DNA of 64,000 bases, from NCBI GenBank assembly GCA_016842085.1, contig JAEVEX010000066.1:1-64000 (forward strand). The letters are read 5' to 3'. This document shows positions 1 to 8,013 of this stretch, piece by piece. This DNA is from Candidatus Thermoflexus tengchongensis. GTDB lineage: Bacteria; Chloroflexota; Anaerolineae; Thermoflexales; Thermoflexaceae. A program made the translations under genes and the position numbers. Position 1 is the first letter of the stretch, and every line of letters begins with the position of its first letter. The notes below the pieces were generated by a model. That model saw nothing but the letters and a program-made list of their open reading frames with translations, was not told the DNA's origin and ran no database searches.

Positions 1-364
<364 letters not shown>

Positions 365-528
365 AGGGAGTGCTGGTCAAGGGCGATCTCCCGGCGTGAG
401 CCGGATGCCCTTGACCCACCCCAGGGTGGTCCGTCAGGGGCTTTGCCCCTGGCGTCCCAACGCCGGACGCCCGGCCCTTCCTGCCACAATTCAGTTGTTA
501 AGGTGTGTTGGGTGGAGAGCCTTCCCAT

Positions 529-650
529 TCCCCTGGTGACTTGAGCGGCGGGGAAACACCCGGTCCCATCCCGAACCCGGAAGTTAAGCCCGCCAGCGCT
601 GATGGTACTGGAGGGGCGACCCTCTGGGAGAGTAGGCCGTTGCCAGGGGA
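529..650 (+). rRNA. rrf: 5S ribosomal RNA
   Basis: The ends form 5S helix I: TTCCCCTGG at 528-536 pairs with CCAGGGGAA at 643-651. Inside are the conserved CCCATCCCGAACCCGG loop and AAGTTAAGCCC at about 566-590, and the GAGAGTAGG block near 628-636. Exact mature ends are uncertain by a few bases. It follows 16S directly, which is unusual because 5S normally follows 23S. Confidence 0.93.
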
Positions 651-660
651 ATGGTTGCGC

Positions 661-732
661 CGCGGGGTGGAGCAGCGGTAGCTCGCCAGGCTCATAACCT
701 GGAGGTCGCGGGTTCGAATCCCGCCCCCGCAA
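661..732 (+). tRNA. Initiator tRNA-fMet (CAT)
   Basis: A full cloverleaf can be drawn. The acceptor stem is 661-667/725-731, the anticodon stem CCAGG/CCTGG with loop CTCATAA, and the T-loop TTCGAAT. The first base C661 faces A731, the unpaired 1-72 position that marks bacterial initiator tRNA. The anticodon stem has A29:U41 in place of the usual first of three G:C pairs. The CCA end is not encoded. It lies about 10 bases after 5S and is probably co-transcribed with the rRNAs. Confidence 0.95.
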
Positions 733-744
733 CTGCCTGGATCA

Positions 745-770
745 GGCACGGCTTGATTTCGCGCCGTGCC
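745..770 (+). terminator. Hairpin after the rRNA-tRNA unit
   Basis: GGCACGGC (745-752) and GCCGTGCC (763-770) form a perfect 8-bp stem with a 10-base loop, 13 bases after the tRNA. No T-run follows, so it may be a processing or weak termination structure rather than a classical terminator. Confidence 0.35.
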
Positions 771-942
771 GTGATGGATGGGTTCCGCCAGATCCTCCTC
801 CTGCACCCCTGTGGGAAGGGCGGACGGTAAAGCGACCGCTCGCCCCTTTTCTCTTCTCTATATTCCACGTTCCCACTGCGCCCGTAAGGGCTTCTGGGGC
901 ATGGGATTCCCAAAGGGTCTTGGCGACCCAAAGGAGGTTGCC

Positions 943-2019
943 ATGGAGCGCCGAAACCGCCCCATCCTCCCGGACGAGGAGGAGGAGCTGGAAAACGAGG
1001 AGTTCTGGGCCGAGTCCTGGGAGGAAGATGCCGCTCTGGAGGAGCTCGACCTGGAGCCCGAGCTGGATGAGGAAACATCCCTCCCGGTCCTGGGTGAACT
1101 GGCGGAGGATCGGGATCTGATCTCCCTTTACTTTCGGGAGGTCACCGATCACCCTCTGCTCACCGCCGAGGAGGAAAAGGAGCTGGCCACGCGGATGGCC
1201 CGCGGGCGAGAGGCTGCCCGCCGCCTGGCTCGCGATGGAAATCTTCCCCCAGAGGTCCGCCAGCGTCTGGAGCGGCTGGTGGAGGAAGGCCGCCAGGCTC
1301 GTGAGAAGCTGATCACCTCGAACTTCCGGCTGGTGATCAGCGTGGCCAAGAAATATCAGGGCCTCGGGGTGCCCCTGCTGGATCTGATCCAGGAGGGGAA
1401 CCTGGGTCTGATGAAGGCTGTGGAGCGCTTCGATCCCAAGCGGGGCCGCCGCTTCTCGACTTATGCCACCTGGTGGATCCGTCAGGCGATCACCCGGGCA
1501 CTGGCGATGCAGGCCCGCACGATCCGCCTGCCGATCCACGCTCAGGAGCAGTTGCGAAAGGCCCAGCGGATCGCCCATCAGATCGAGCAGGAGGCCGGCC
1601 GGCCGGCCACGCCGGAAGAGGTCGCGGAGCGGCTGGGCACAGAGACCGATAAGGTGGAGTGGCTCTGGAATGCCGCCCGGCCGTTGCTCTCTCTGGAAGA
1701 GCCGATGGATGACGAGGGCGAGACCACGCTGGAGGGAGCGATCCGGGACGTGGAGAGCCCGGCTCCGGATGAGGTGGTGGCGGATCAGCTGTTGCGAGAG
1801 CAGATCGAGGAAATCCTGAACGAGTTGCCCAGCCGCCACGCTCGGGTTCTCCGGCTTCGCTATGGATTCGAGGATGGGCGATCCTATACCCTGGAGGAGG
1901 TCGCTCAGCGGTTCGGGCTGAGCCGGGAGCGGATCCGCCAGATCGAAGCGGAGGCCCTGCGCTATCTGCGCAAGCAACTCAAGGTGCGCCAGATGCGGGA
2001 GTTCCTGAAGGCCGCCTGA
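943..2019 (+). CDS. RNA polymerase sigma factor, sigma-70 family (group 1/2)
   Basis: The 358-residue product directs RNA polymerase to promoters. Residues 5-55 are very acidic and there is no long region 1.1. A region 1.2-like segment (DLISLYFREVTDHPLLTAEEE) sits near 57-77. Region 2 covers about 125-190 (NFRLVISVAKKY, LLDLIQEGNLGLMKAVE, FSTYATWWIRQAI), region 3 about 195-275, and region 4 about 295-350 with the helix-turn-helix EEVAQRFGLSRERIRQIE. The start is the ATG at 943 because AAAGGAGG lies just upstream; the reading frame remains open further 5'. It lies 210 bases after the rRNA/tRNA unit and ends at a strong terminator. Whether it is the housekeeping SigA or a second primary-like factor cannot be settled here. 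Confidence 0.93.
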   Translation: MERRNRPILPDEEEELENEEFWAESWEEDAALEELDLEPELDEETSLPVLGELAEDRDLISLYFREVTDHPLLTAEEEKELATRMARGREAARRLARDGNLPPEVRQRLERLVEEGRQAREKLITSNFRLVISVAKKYQGLGVPLLDLIQEGNLGLMKAVERFDPKRGRRFSTYATWWIRQAITRALAMQARTIRLPIHAQEQLRKAQRIAHQIEQEAGRPATPEEVAERLGTETDKVEWLWNAARPLLSLEEPMDDEGETTLEGAIRDVESPAPDEVVADQLLREQIEEILNELPSRHARVLRLRYGFEDGRSYTLEEVAQRFGLSRERIRQIEAEALRYLRKQLKVRQMREFLKAA

Positions 2020-2038
2020 GCATCCTCAGATAAGGGTT

Positions 2039-2080
2039 AAGAGGCCGGCATGCCGGACGCGTCGCCGGCCTCTTGTTTTT
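2039..2080 (+). terminator. Rho-independent terminator of the sigma factor gene
   Basis: AAGAGGCCGGC and GCCGGCCTCTT pair into a stem of 11 or more bases around a 13-base loop, followed by GTTTTT. It lies 20 bases after the stop codon. Confidence 0.85.
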
Positions 2081-2227
2081 ATTGGGACGTTGATCTCCTC
2101 CTCGGGCCTTCTGGGGGCAGATCGGCAGCCTTCGACAAGCTGACCCGCCCTTAGCGTATTGTTCCCCTCATCCCGGGGCCTGGTTGCCCCATACCGTTCC
2201 AGATCTTTGTCAGGAGGGAGCCTGCCC

Positions 2228-3005
2228 ATGTTACGGGTGGAACGCCAGGGGGAGCTTGCGATCTGGGTTGTGGATCGCCCGCAGCGGCGGAATGCGATGG
2301 ATTGGGCCACCATGCAGGCCTTCGCCCGGGCGGTGGAGGAGGCGGTCCGGGATCCTGCGCTGCGGGTGGTGATCCTCACCGGTGCGGAAGGAGCTTTCCT
2401 CTCCGGGGCGGATCTTTATGAGATGGCGCATTATCGCACTGAGGCGGATGGATATCGGCTGGGGCAGGTCATGGGCGATGCGTTGCGCCAGCTGGAGGAG
2501 GCCCCCTGGATCAGCATCGCAGCCATCAATGGGCCCGCGCGGGGGGGTGGCGTGGAGGTGGCGCTGGCCTGCGATCTGCGGGTGATGGCCGAAGATGCCG
2601 ATCTGGCCTTCGTGCAGGTCCTGGGCCCTCACTCCCGGGTGGGGTGGAGGGCAGCGCTTGCGCCGACGGGTGGGGCCCGGCCGGGCGCTGGAGCTTCTCC
2701 TAACTGCTCGCCGGATCCGCGCGGAGGAGGCATTCCGCCTGGGGCTGGTTGAGCGCGTGGCTCCCGCCGGTCAGGCGCTTGCCGAAGCCCTCGCTCTGGC
2801 CCGGGAGATCCTGCGCTGGGACCCTGAGGCTGTCCGGGCGATCAAGGCGGTAATCCGGGATGGGGATTGGCTTCCCTTCCACGAAGCCATGCAGCTTGAG
2901 CGCGAGCGATTCGCTCGTCTCTGGGCGGCTCCAGCTCACTGGGCCGCTCTGGAGCGTTTTCTGCAACGGAATCCGCAGGGTCTGGATCCAGGTCGGGCGG
3001 TCTGA
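2228..3005 (+). pseudogene. Enoyl-CoA hydratase/isomerase family protein, interrupted by one frameshift
   Basis: The first frame from ATG 2228 (AGGAGGGA upstream) carries the crotonase fold: the oxyanion segments SGADLYEM (about residue 59) and NGPARGGGVEVALACD (about 100-115). The homology then jumps to another frame reading LTPGWGGGQRLRRRVG, RALELLLTARRI and the C-terminal helices, ending at 3005. Removing one C from the CCC at 2626-2628 restores one 258-residue protein, the normal crotonase length. The usual PEV with a catalytic glutamate reads VQV here, so even the repaired protein may not be a standard hydratase. The cause is either a sequencing or assembly error in a homopolymer or a real frameshift mutation. 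Confidence 0.8.
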
Positions 3006-3072
3006 GGATTCCTCGAGAGGCTCCACGCCCGCTCTCTCCCAGGAGTTTGGAGGCTGGGGCGAAGCCGATGGC

Positions 3073-3582
3073 TCAGCCTATGGACTCCTCGCAGATCGCC
3101 CGGAACCCGCATGCGCGACAACGGGTGGGCGATCGATGCTGGCGATGCGCCTCTCCGCGTCCCAGATCCCGTCGCATGGAGGCCAGAACCCGGAGAAGCT
3201 CTTTCCGAAGCTCGGAGGTATATTCCACGCGGAAGGCCCGATCCCGATAGCGGATCCATCCGTATGGCGGGCGGACATCAAACGTTTCTTCCACCAGCAG
3301 ACAATAGGCGATCAGCTGCATCACATGAGAGGAATACGGATAACGAGGAGCCGGGGTGGTTTTCACTTCCACCGGAATAATCATTTTTCCCTGCCGGATC
3401 AGGTAATCCGGTCTGCCCATCAAACCGTAACGAGGGGCGAAGAGCGGAGGGGAGGCTCTGGCGCTGGACATGTCTTCCTCCAGGACCTCACCGCGCGGAA
3501 GGTTCGTCCATCTCCGGAGAAGCCATCCAAGGCTTCCGATGGCCAGCGCCAGCAGCAGCAGGAAAACACCAGTCGTCAGCAT
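3073..3582 (-). CDS. Membrane-anchored Cas4/RecB-like PD-(D/E)XK nuclease
   Basis: The 169-residue product has an N-terminal membrane helix (LLLLALAIGSLGWLL, about 8-22). The Cas4-like nuclease core follows: GRPD (about 54), IPVEVKTT with the E-x-K catalytic pair (about 66-72), and QLIAYCLLVEE (about 84-94). The C-terminus has CRACGFRAIC, three cysteines spaced as in the Cas4 iron-sulfur cluster; no matching N-terminal cysteine is evident. The start is ATG 3582; a longer upstream reading looks like noise. No cas genes or repeats are nearby, so a CRISPR role is unlikely. It is probably an orphan DNA nuclease or a domesticated relative, possibly acting at the membrane. It is convergent with the crotonase gene. 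Confidence 0.75.
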   Translation of the reverse strand: MLTTGVFLLLLALAIGSLGWLLRRWTNLPRGEVLEEDMSSARASPPLFAPRYGLMGRPDYLIRQGKMIIPVEVKTTPAPRYPYSSHVMQLIAYCLLVEETFDVRPPYGWIRYRDRAFRVEYTSELRKELLRVLASMRRDLGRGEAHRQHRSPTRCRACGFRAICEESIG

Positions 3583-3622
3583 CCTGCATTCCTGTGCCAC
3601 GCAGTATGTGAGCGCTGCAGCT

Positions 3623-3883
3623 CTATAATGCTCGCAAGGTGCCCACCTCTTGAACATCCACCGGCACACCATCGATCTCGGAGGGAATGCGATCCTCCGG
3701 CGCCAGGGCTTCCAGCGGGACCTTGCGGCGGACGGAGACCACGAGGCAGAGCTCATCCGTGGAGCGGCCGCCTCGCTGACGATAGCCAATCCCCACGGCC
3801 ACCACGTTCGCCTTGCGCAGCAGCTCGGCCTCTCGCCGTCGCTTCACTTCCTGAATCCGAGCAAGCGCCTCTGCTGAATTCAT
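3623..3883 (-). CDS. Small protein resembling the N-terminal domain of NAL1-like peptidases
   Basis: The product has 86 residues. Residues 1-25 form a charged helix (EALARIQEVKRRREAELLRK). Then NVVAVGIGYR, LCLVVSVRRKVP, and IPSEIDGVPVDVQEVG follow, the pattern of the small domain that precedes the protease domain in NAL1-like serine proteases. No protease domain follows: the frame stops and the nuclease gene starts 40 bases later on the same strand. It may be an independent single-domain protein or the remnant of a larger gene. Family assignment is from memory of the motif and only moderately secure. Confidence 0.6.
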   Translation of the reverse strand: MNSAEALARIQEVKRRREAELLRKANVVAVGIGYRQRGGRSTDELCLVVSVRRKVPLEALAPEDRIPSEIDGVPVDVQEVGTLRAL

Positions 3884-3908
3884 CGCAAAGGATTCTCCGG
3901 GAGAGGGA

Positions 3909-4319
3909 CTATTGTTCCGAAAGCCGTGCTCCCTGCTTGCGCATGATCCACATCTGCAGAAGCCACCGCCAGAGGATCAGCAGGAGCCCATTGCCGATCA
4001 GGGTGATTGCGGCGAAGGGCAGCGGAGCCGGCCGGCCCAGGGCCAGGCTCCGGAGGATCAGCCCGAGGATCCCTGCCCCCAGCCAGGCAAATCCGACTCG
4101 CAGCGTCACCTGACCCGGCGAGCGCGCGGGATCCACCCGATCCAGGCGGGCCGCCCACGCGACCATCGCCCAGGCGAGGAAAAAGGGGGCCGCTGCCCGC
4201 ACAATGCCCCAGAGCACCGGACCCTCGTTGAGCAGGCCATGGCTGGCCCGCCCGAGGGCTGCAAGGAGCAGGAAAACCAGGAGATCGCCACTCCACAGGA
4301 TCCATCGCTGCCGGCTCAT
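3909..4319 (-). CDS. DUF3054 family membrane protein
   Basis: The 136-residue product has about four membrane helices. It begins with WILWSGDLLVFLLLAALGRASHG, where the GD and GRxSHG motifs mark DUF3054, a family of unknown function. ATG 4319 is chosen because AGGAG precedes it by 7 bases; an in-frame ATG at 4358 lacks a clear ribosome site. It lies 25 bases upstream of the small NAL1-like gene, so the three minus-strand genes down to 3073 could form one transcript. Confidence 0.75.
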   Translation of the reverse strand: MSRQRWILWSGDLLVFLLLAALGRASHGLLNEGPVLWGIVRAAAPFFLAWAMVAWAARLDRVDPARSPGQVTLRVGFAWLGAGILGLILRSLALGRPAPLPFAAITLIGNGLLLILWRWLLQMWIMRKQGARLSEQ

Positions 4320-4479
4320 TACGGGCTCCTGCAGATAAAAGGGTTGCTTCGCATTCATTATACCCGGGGTTTCCAGGGACCGTTGGATTTCAGTCCAGCT
4401 TCCGAAAAACCCCTGGACTTGCTATGCCATCCGCAATGAGACAGACTGGAGTGGAGTTTCTCAGAGAAGGAGGGAGTCG

Positions 4480-4935
4480 ATGGGTTTAAAGGAACGGCTC
4501 CAGGAGGATCTGAAGGCGGCGATGCGTGCGGGGGATGAGCCCCGCAAGACGGCCATCCGGATGGCGTTGCTGGCCATCCGCATGGCGGAGGTGGAAGCTG
4601 CCCGTCCCCTCAGTGAGGATGAGATCCTGCGGGTGCTCCAGAACGAGGTCAAACGGCGTCGGGAGACCCTGGAGGAGCTGGAAAAGGCCAACCGGCCGGA
4701 TCGACTCATGGCGGAGCGGGCGGAGCTCGAGGCCCTGCTCGCTTATCTTCCCCAGCCGCTGAGCCGGGAGGAAATTGAGGCGATAGCGCGCGAGGTGATC
4801 GCCGAGATCGGCGCCACTTCCCCGGCTCAGCTGGGAGAAGTGATGAAGCGATTGATGCCGAGGGTCCGTGGTCGGGCGGATGGTCGGGAAGTGCAGGAGA
4901 TTGTGCGCCGCCTCCTGACGGAGGCATCCTCGTAG
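4480..4935 (+). CDS. yqeY: GatB/YqeY domain protein
   Basis: The 151-residue product matches YqeY throughout: LKERLQEDLKAAMRAGD at the N-terminus, IRMALLAIRMAEVE, EILRVLQNEVKRRRETLEELEKANR in the middle, and a C-terminal half homologous to the tail of GatB (LAYLPQPLSREEIEAIAREVI, LGEVMKRLMPRVRGRADGREV). In the family this tail binds tRNA, but the function of free-standing YqeY is not settled. GGAGGGA precedes the ATG. It stands alone between a minus-strand cluster and the convergent SIMPL lipoprotein gene. Confidence 0.92.
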   Translation: MGLKERLQEDLKAAMRAGDEPRKTAIRMALLAIRMAEVEAARPLSEDEILRVLQNEVKRRRETLEELEKANRPDRLMAERAELEALLAYLPQPLSREEIEAIAREVIAEIGATSPAQLGEVMKRLMPRVRGRADGREVQEIVRRLLTEASS

Positions 4936-4980
4936 GGGCGAGCGCCTTTCTGAACCCCCGCGCCCCGGAAAGGGGGTCCA

Positions 4981-5015
4981 GGCGGTGCACGCTGTCGAAG
5001 ACAGCCTGCACCGCC
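4981..5015. terminator. Hairpin between convergent genes
   Basis: GGCGGTGCA-C-GCTGTC and GACAGC-C-TGCACCGCC pair with one C-C mismatch around a GAA loop. It sits between the stops of yqeY and the SIMPL gene and could stop transcription from both sides, though neither side has a long T-run. Confidence 0.5.
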
Positions 5016-5054
5016 CGGCTCGGAGGGCCATGGGGGAAGGAGGGAATATGGATG

Positions 5055-5831
5055 CTATCGTAGCTCCCAGGTCACCTGGATCTGAACCGTGATCTCCAGT
5101 TCCCCCGCAGCCACCGGGACCGCCGCGGCCTCGGCGAAGGCGGGAGCCCGGGCCATGGGGACCGGCTGGGGGATGGCGGTTTCAGTGATGCTCACGATGC
5201 GGCCCAGCTGGGCTCCCAGGGCGCTGGCCAGGGCCTGCGCTCGCGCTTTTGCGTCCTCCGCCGCCAGCCGCCGGGCCTCCATCGCCAGGCGGTTCGGATC
5301 CCCAATCCGGAAGGCGATCGCGTCGACCCGGTTGGCTCCCGCTGCGACGGCCGCATCCACCCCCTGGCCCACCCGATCCAGATCCCGAAAGAGGATCGTA
5401 TACACGTGGGTCACATGATAAACGGGGGGACCCGTCCGTCGGCCGGTCTGGGGATCACGGGGTTCCTCAATCTGGATCTGGAAGGAGGCGGTCTGGATGT
5501 CCGCCTCTGTCACTCCCTGCGCTTTCAGCGCGGCCAGCATGGCCGATGCGCGCTGGTTGTTCTCCCCCAGGGCGGCGGCGAGTGCCTCGCCCTCGGTTTC
5601 CACCCCCAGTGTCACCACCGCCTGATCCGGCCGTGCCCGCACCGTTCCGACACCGACCACGGTGAGCCCGGTGGAACTCCCCTCCGGGATCGTAAAGGCT
5701 CCAGCGCGGGCGTCGGATGCCAGAGAGGTTCCTGCACTGGGAGGTGTGGAGGCGGAGCGACACGCGCTGATCAGCATCAAGCCAATCACCCCTCCCAGCC
5801 CGAAGAGCCAGTGCCATCGCAAGTCTTTCAT
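5055..5831 (-). CDS. SIMPL (DUF541) domain lipoprotein
   Basis: The 258-residue product starts at ATG 5831 with GGGAGG upstream. Residues 1-24 form a lipoprotein signal ending in the lipobox LISAC (Cys24). The SIMPL domain fills about 50-258: LTVVGVGTVRARPDQAVVTLGVE, then MLAALKAQGVTEADIQTASFQI and a C-terminal VTWELR strand. The family is periplasmic or surface-bound and its biochemical role is unclear (oxidative-stress and surface roles are reported for relatives). An upstream in-frame extension lacks a ribosome site. The 289 bases up to the MurJ stop hold no gene I can support. Confidence 0.88.
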   Translation of the reverse strand: MKDLRWHWLFGLGGVIGLMLISACRSASTPPSAGTSLASDARAGAFTIPEGSSTGLTVVGVGTVRARPDQAVVTLGVETEGEALAAALGENNQRASAMLAALKAQGVTEADIQTASFQIQIEEPRDPQTGRRTGPPVYHVTHVYTILFRDLDRVGQGVDAAVAAGANRVDAIAFRIGDPNRLAMEARRLAAEDAKARAQALASALGAQLGRIVSITETAIPQPVPMARAPAFAEAAAVPVAAGELEITVQIQVTWELR

Positions 5832-6120
5832 GGGTTGGCCTCCCGGAAAATGATCCTTCCCTTCAGCTCCAAAGTGGGGCCCCCAGGGTTTCCCGATGCG
5901 GCCAGGTCCTCTCGGAGGCCAGTTCCAGTAGATAAGACGTCCAGCAAGGATAAGGGGTTCCCCCCGCATGAGCCATCGGCTTCATCCACCTGGGGGATAT
6001 AGAAGGTAAAGGTAGAGGATACTTCCGACCCCTCCGTGGCTTCCAAAAGCATTTTCTCCATGAGGAGCCATCCCACCCCCGGAATGGGGGGCCGCTGCGG
6101 ATGACTGGGTGGACAAAACA

Positions 6121-7719
6121 CTACGGGCGCATCCAGGACCACTGGGAAACGGAGAGCCAGGTGAGCCCTCCCAGGGTCAGGCTGTAGATCAGTAAACCGA
6201 AACCGCCGGCCATGAACAGGCGAACCGCTTCCTCCAGATGAGTGGGTGGGGGAACAGGGGGAAACATCCGGTGCCACATGAACGCGATCCCCAGGGCCAT
6301 GACGAGCGAGGCGATCAGGACGCGCACCACCCATCGGCCCAGCCCATAGGAGCGCATAGGCCCCACCTGGCGAACCAGCAGCACGCTCATCAGCAGCGCA
6401 TGGGCCGCCCATTGCACGGAATTGGCTACCGCCAGATCCGTCACCTGGAGGGGACGGAAGAGGGTAGGAGCCAGGGCGGCTGCCAGATAGATCCCCACGT
6501 TGCAGATTAAACCCACCACGGCAGGGGTAAGGGTGTCCTGACGGGCGTAGAAGGCGAAAACCAGGGGCTGATCGATCGCGGCGAAGATGAGACCGGGGAG
6601 ATACCCGCGCAGCACCCCGGCCACCACAGCGGTGTCTGTTGCGGTGAAACGGCCATGCTGGAAGAGAAGGTCGATCACCGGGTCCGCCAGCACATACAGG
6701 CCGAAGGCGGCGGGGATGATCAGGACGGTCACCATGCGCAACCCGGCCGCCAGGGTGGCACGAAAGGGCTCCAGGCTTTCCTTCCCCTGGCGAGCCTCTA
6801 CACTCAGACGCGAGAGGCGGGGGAGGATGGCCACCGAGATGGCCGTCACGATCAGGCCCAGGGGGAACTGGATCAACGTGGTGGCATAGCGCATCCAGGC
6901 GATGCTGTTCGGGCCGGTGCGAGATGCCAGGTGATAGCTCAACAGGATGGCGATCTGGTTGACAGCCAGGCCAAAGACCACGGGGGAGTAGAGCTGAAGG
7001 ATGCGCAGCAGGGCCGGATGATACCACGACAGCTGAGGCCACAGGCCATACAGGGCGGGAAGCTGTAACAGAACCTGGAAGATGGATCCGGCCACCATAC
7101 CCAGGGCGAGGGCGGTCACGCCCAGCCGTTCCCCCAGCAGGAGCGCTACCGCGACTATGGCAGCGTTGAAGGCCGCGGCGGTGAAGGCGGGGAGGGTGAA
7201 CCGCTGGAACGTCTGAAGGAGCCCGCTGATCACCCCCGCGGTCGCGATCCACCAGACGGCCAGGATCGTCCAGCGGAGCAGGGCAGCCGTGAGACGGAGC
7301 AGCTCGGGGTCCAGGCCGCCTGCCAGCAACCAGGCCACTGGCCTGGCGGCGAGCTCCACGAGGAGCACCGCGAGGCCCATCATCAGCCAGACCCAGGTCA
7401 GGACCGCGCCAGCCAGCCGCCGGAGCTCCGGAAGCCGATCCGCATATTCCCGGAACACCGGGACCAGGGCGGAGCTCACCATCCCCCCGACCAGGAGATC
7501 GTAGAGCTGGATCGGGACCACCGCCGCGGCCTCAAAGGCGCTCAACGGTCCGGTGGATCCGAACAGCTCGCTCTTAACCGTCTCCCGAAGCAGCCCGATG
7601 AGGCGGCTGGTGATATTGCCTGCCGCGATGATCATGGCGTCGCGGGCCAGATGGAACGTTTCGAGCTCCCCGGGGGAGATCCGCTGGATCAGCCTTTGAA
7701 ATCGCTCCCGATGGTCCAT
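6121..7719 (-). CDS. murJ: Lipid II flippase MurJ (MviN family)
   Basis: The 532-residue, very hydrophobic product has 13-14 predicted membrane helices and belongs to the MOP superfamily that moves lipid-linked peptidoglycan precursor across the membrane. Family features are AAGNITSRLIGLLRE near 30-45, LLVGGMVSSALVPVF near 75-90, FQHGRF (about 370) and YARQDTLTPA (about 410). ATG 7719 is used; the only nearby purine-rich site is very close, so the in-frame ATG at 7737 is an alternative. An N-terminal tail of about 25 residues precedes the first helix. The gene is divergent from the histidine kinase-like gene, with about 290 bases of shared upstream DNA. Confidence 0.9.
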   Translation of the reverse strand: MDHRERFQRLIQRISPGELETFHLARDAMIIAAGNITSRLIGLLRETVKSELFGSTGPLSAFEAAAVVPIQLYDLLVGGMVSSALVPVFREYADRLPELRRLAGAVLTWVWLMMGLAVLLVELAARPVAWLLAGGLDPELLRLTAALLRWTILAVWWIATAGVISGLLQTFQRFTLPAFTAAAFNAAIVAVALLLGERLGVTALALGMVAGSIFQVLLQLPALYGLWPQLSWYHPALLRILQLYSPVVFGLAVNQIAILLSYHLASRTGPNSIAWMRYATTLIQFPLGLIVTAISVAILPRLSRLSVEARQGKESLEPFRATLAAGLRMVTVLIIPAAFGLYVLADPVIDLLFQHGRFTATDTAVVAGVLRGYLPGLIFAAIDQPLVFAFYARQDTLTPAVVGLICNVGIYLAAALAPTLFRPLQVTDLAVANSVQWAAHALLMSVLLVRQVGPMRSYGLGRWVVRVLIASLVMALGIAFMWHRMFPPVPPPTHLEEAVRLFMAGGFGLLIYSLTLGGLTWLSVSQWSWMRP

Positions 7720-7952
7720 CCTCCAACCCCGTCGCATGCGCCGCACAGATGGGCAACAGAGCCATTTTGACTCAAAACCCGATTTGCTGTCCATGCAGGA
7801 GCGGCGGGCCACCCTGGATAGCGCTGGAAGGTCGAGGCGAAAGCCCCTCCTCCAGGCTCCTCGCAGGGCTGTGATTCTTAAGCCGGTAGGAGCCGCTTGA
7901 GCGGCGACGAAAGGTCGGGGTGAAAGAGCTCTGATTCCTTCCGCGACTTTGG

Positions 7953-7980
7953 TTGTTTCTTTCCAAAAAGAGGTTAAAAT
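7953..7980 (+). promoter_or_regulatory. Candidate sigma-70 promoter for the histidine kinase-like gene
   Basis: TTGTTT (7953-7958), a 16-base spacer, and TAAAAT (7975-7980) lie 34 bases before the ATG at 8014. The stretch is distinctly richer in A and T than its surroundings. Confidence 0.5.
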
Positions 7981-8013
7981 AGAGGCGAGAGCTTTCCTTT
8001 GGGGGGGCGATGG

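Noticed and set aside
3073-3582. A CRISPR-associated cas4 gene.
   Set aside because: No other cas gene or array is present, and the N-terminal membrane helix differs from standard Cas4.
5832-6120. A short minus-strand frame between MurJ and the SIMPL lipoprotein (start near 6053).
   Set aside because: There is no ribosome site and no family pattern; it runs into the lipoprotein gene out of frame.
5828-7252. A 474-codon minus-strand frame overlapping the SIMPL gap and MurJ.
   Set aside because: It is out of frame with MurJ, which has clear family motifs and membrane helices over the same region.
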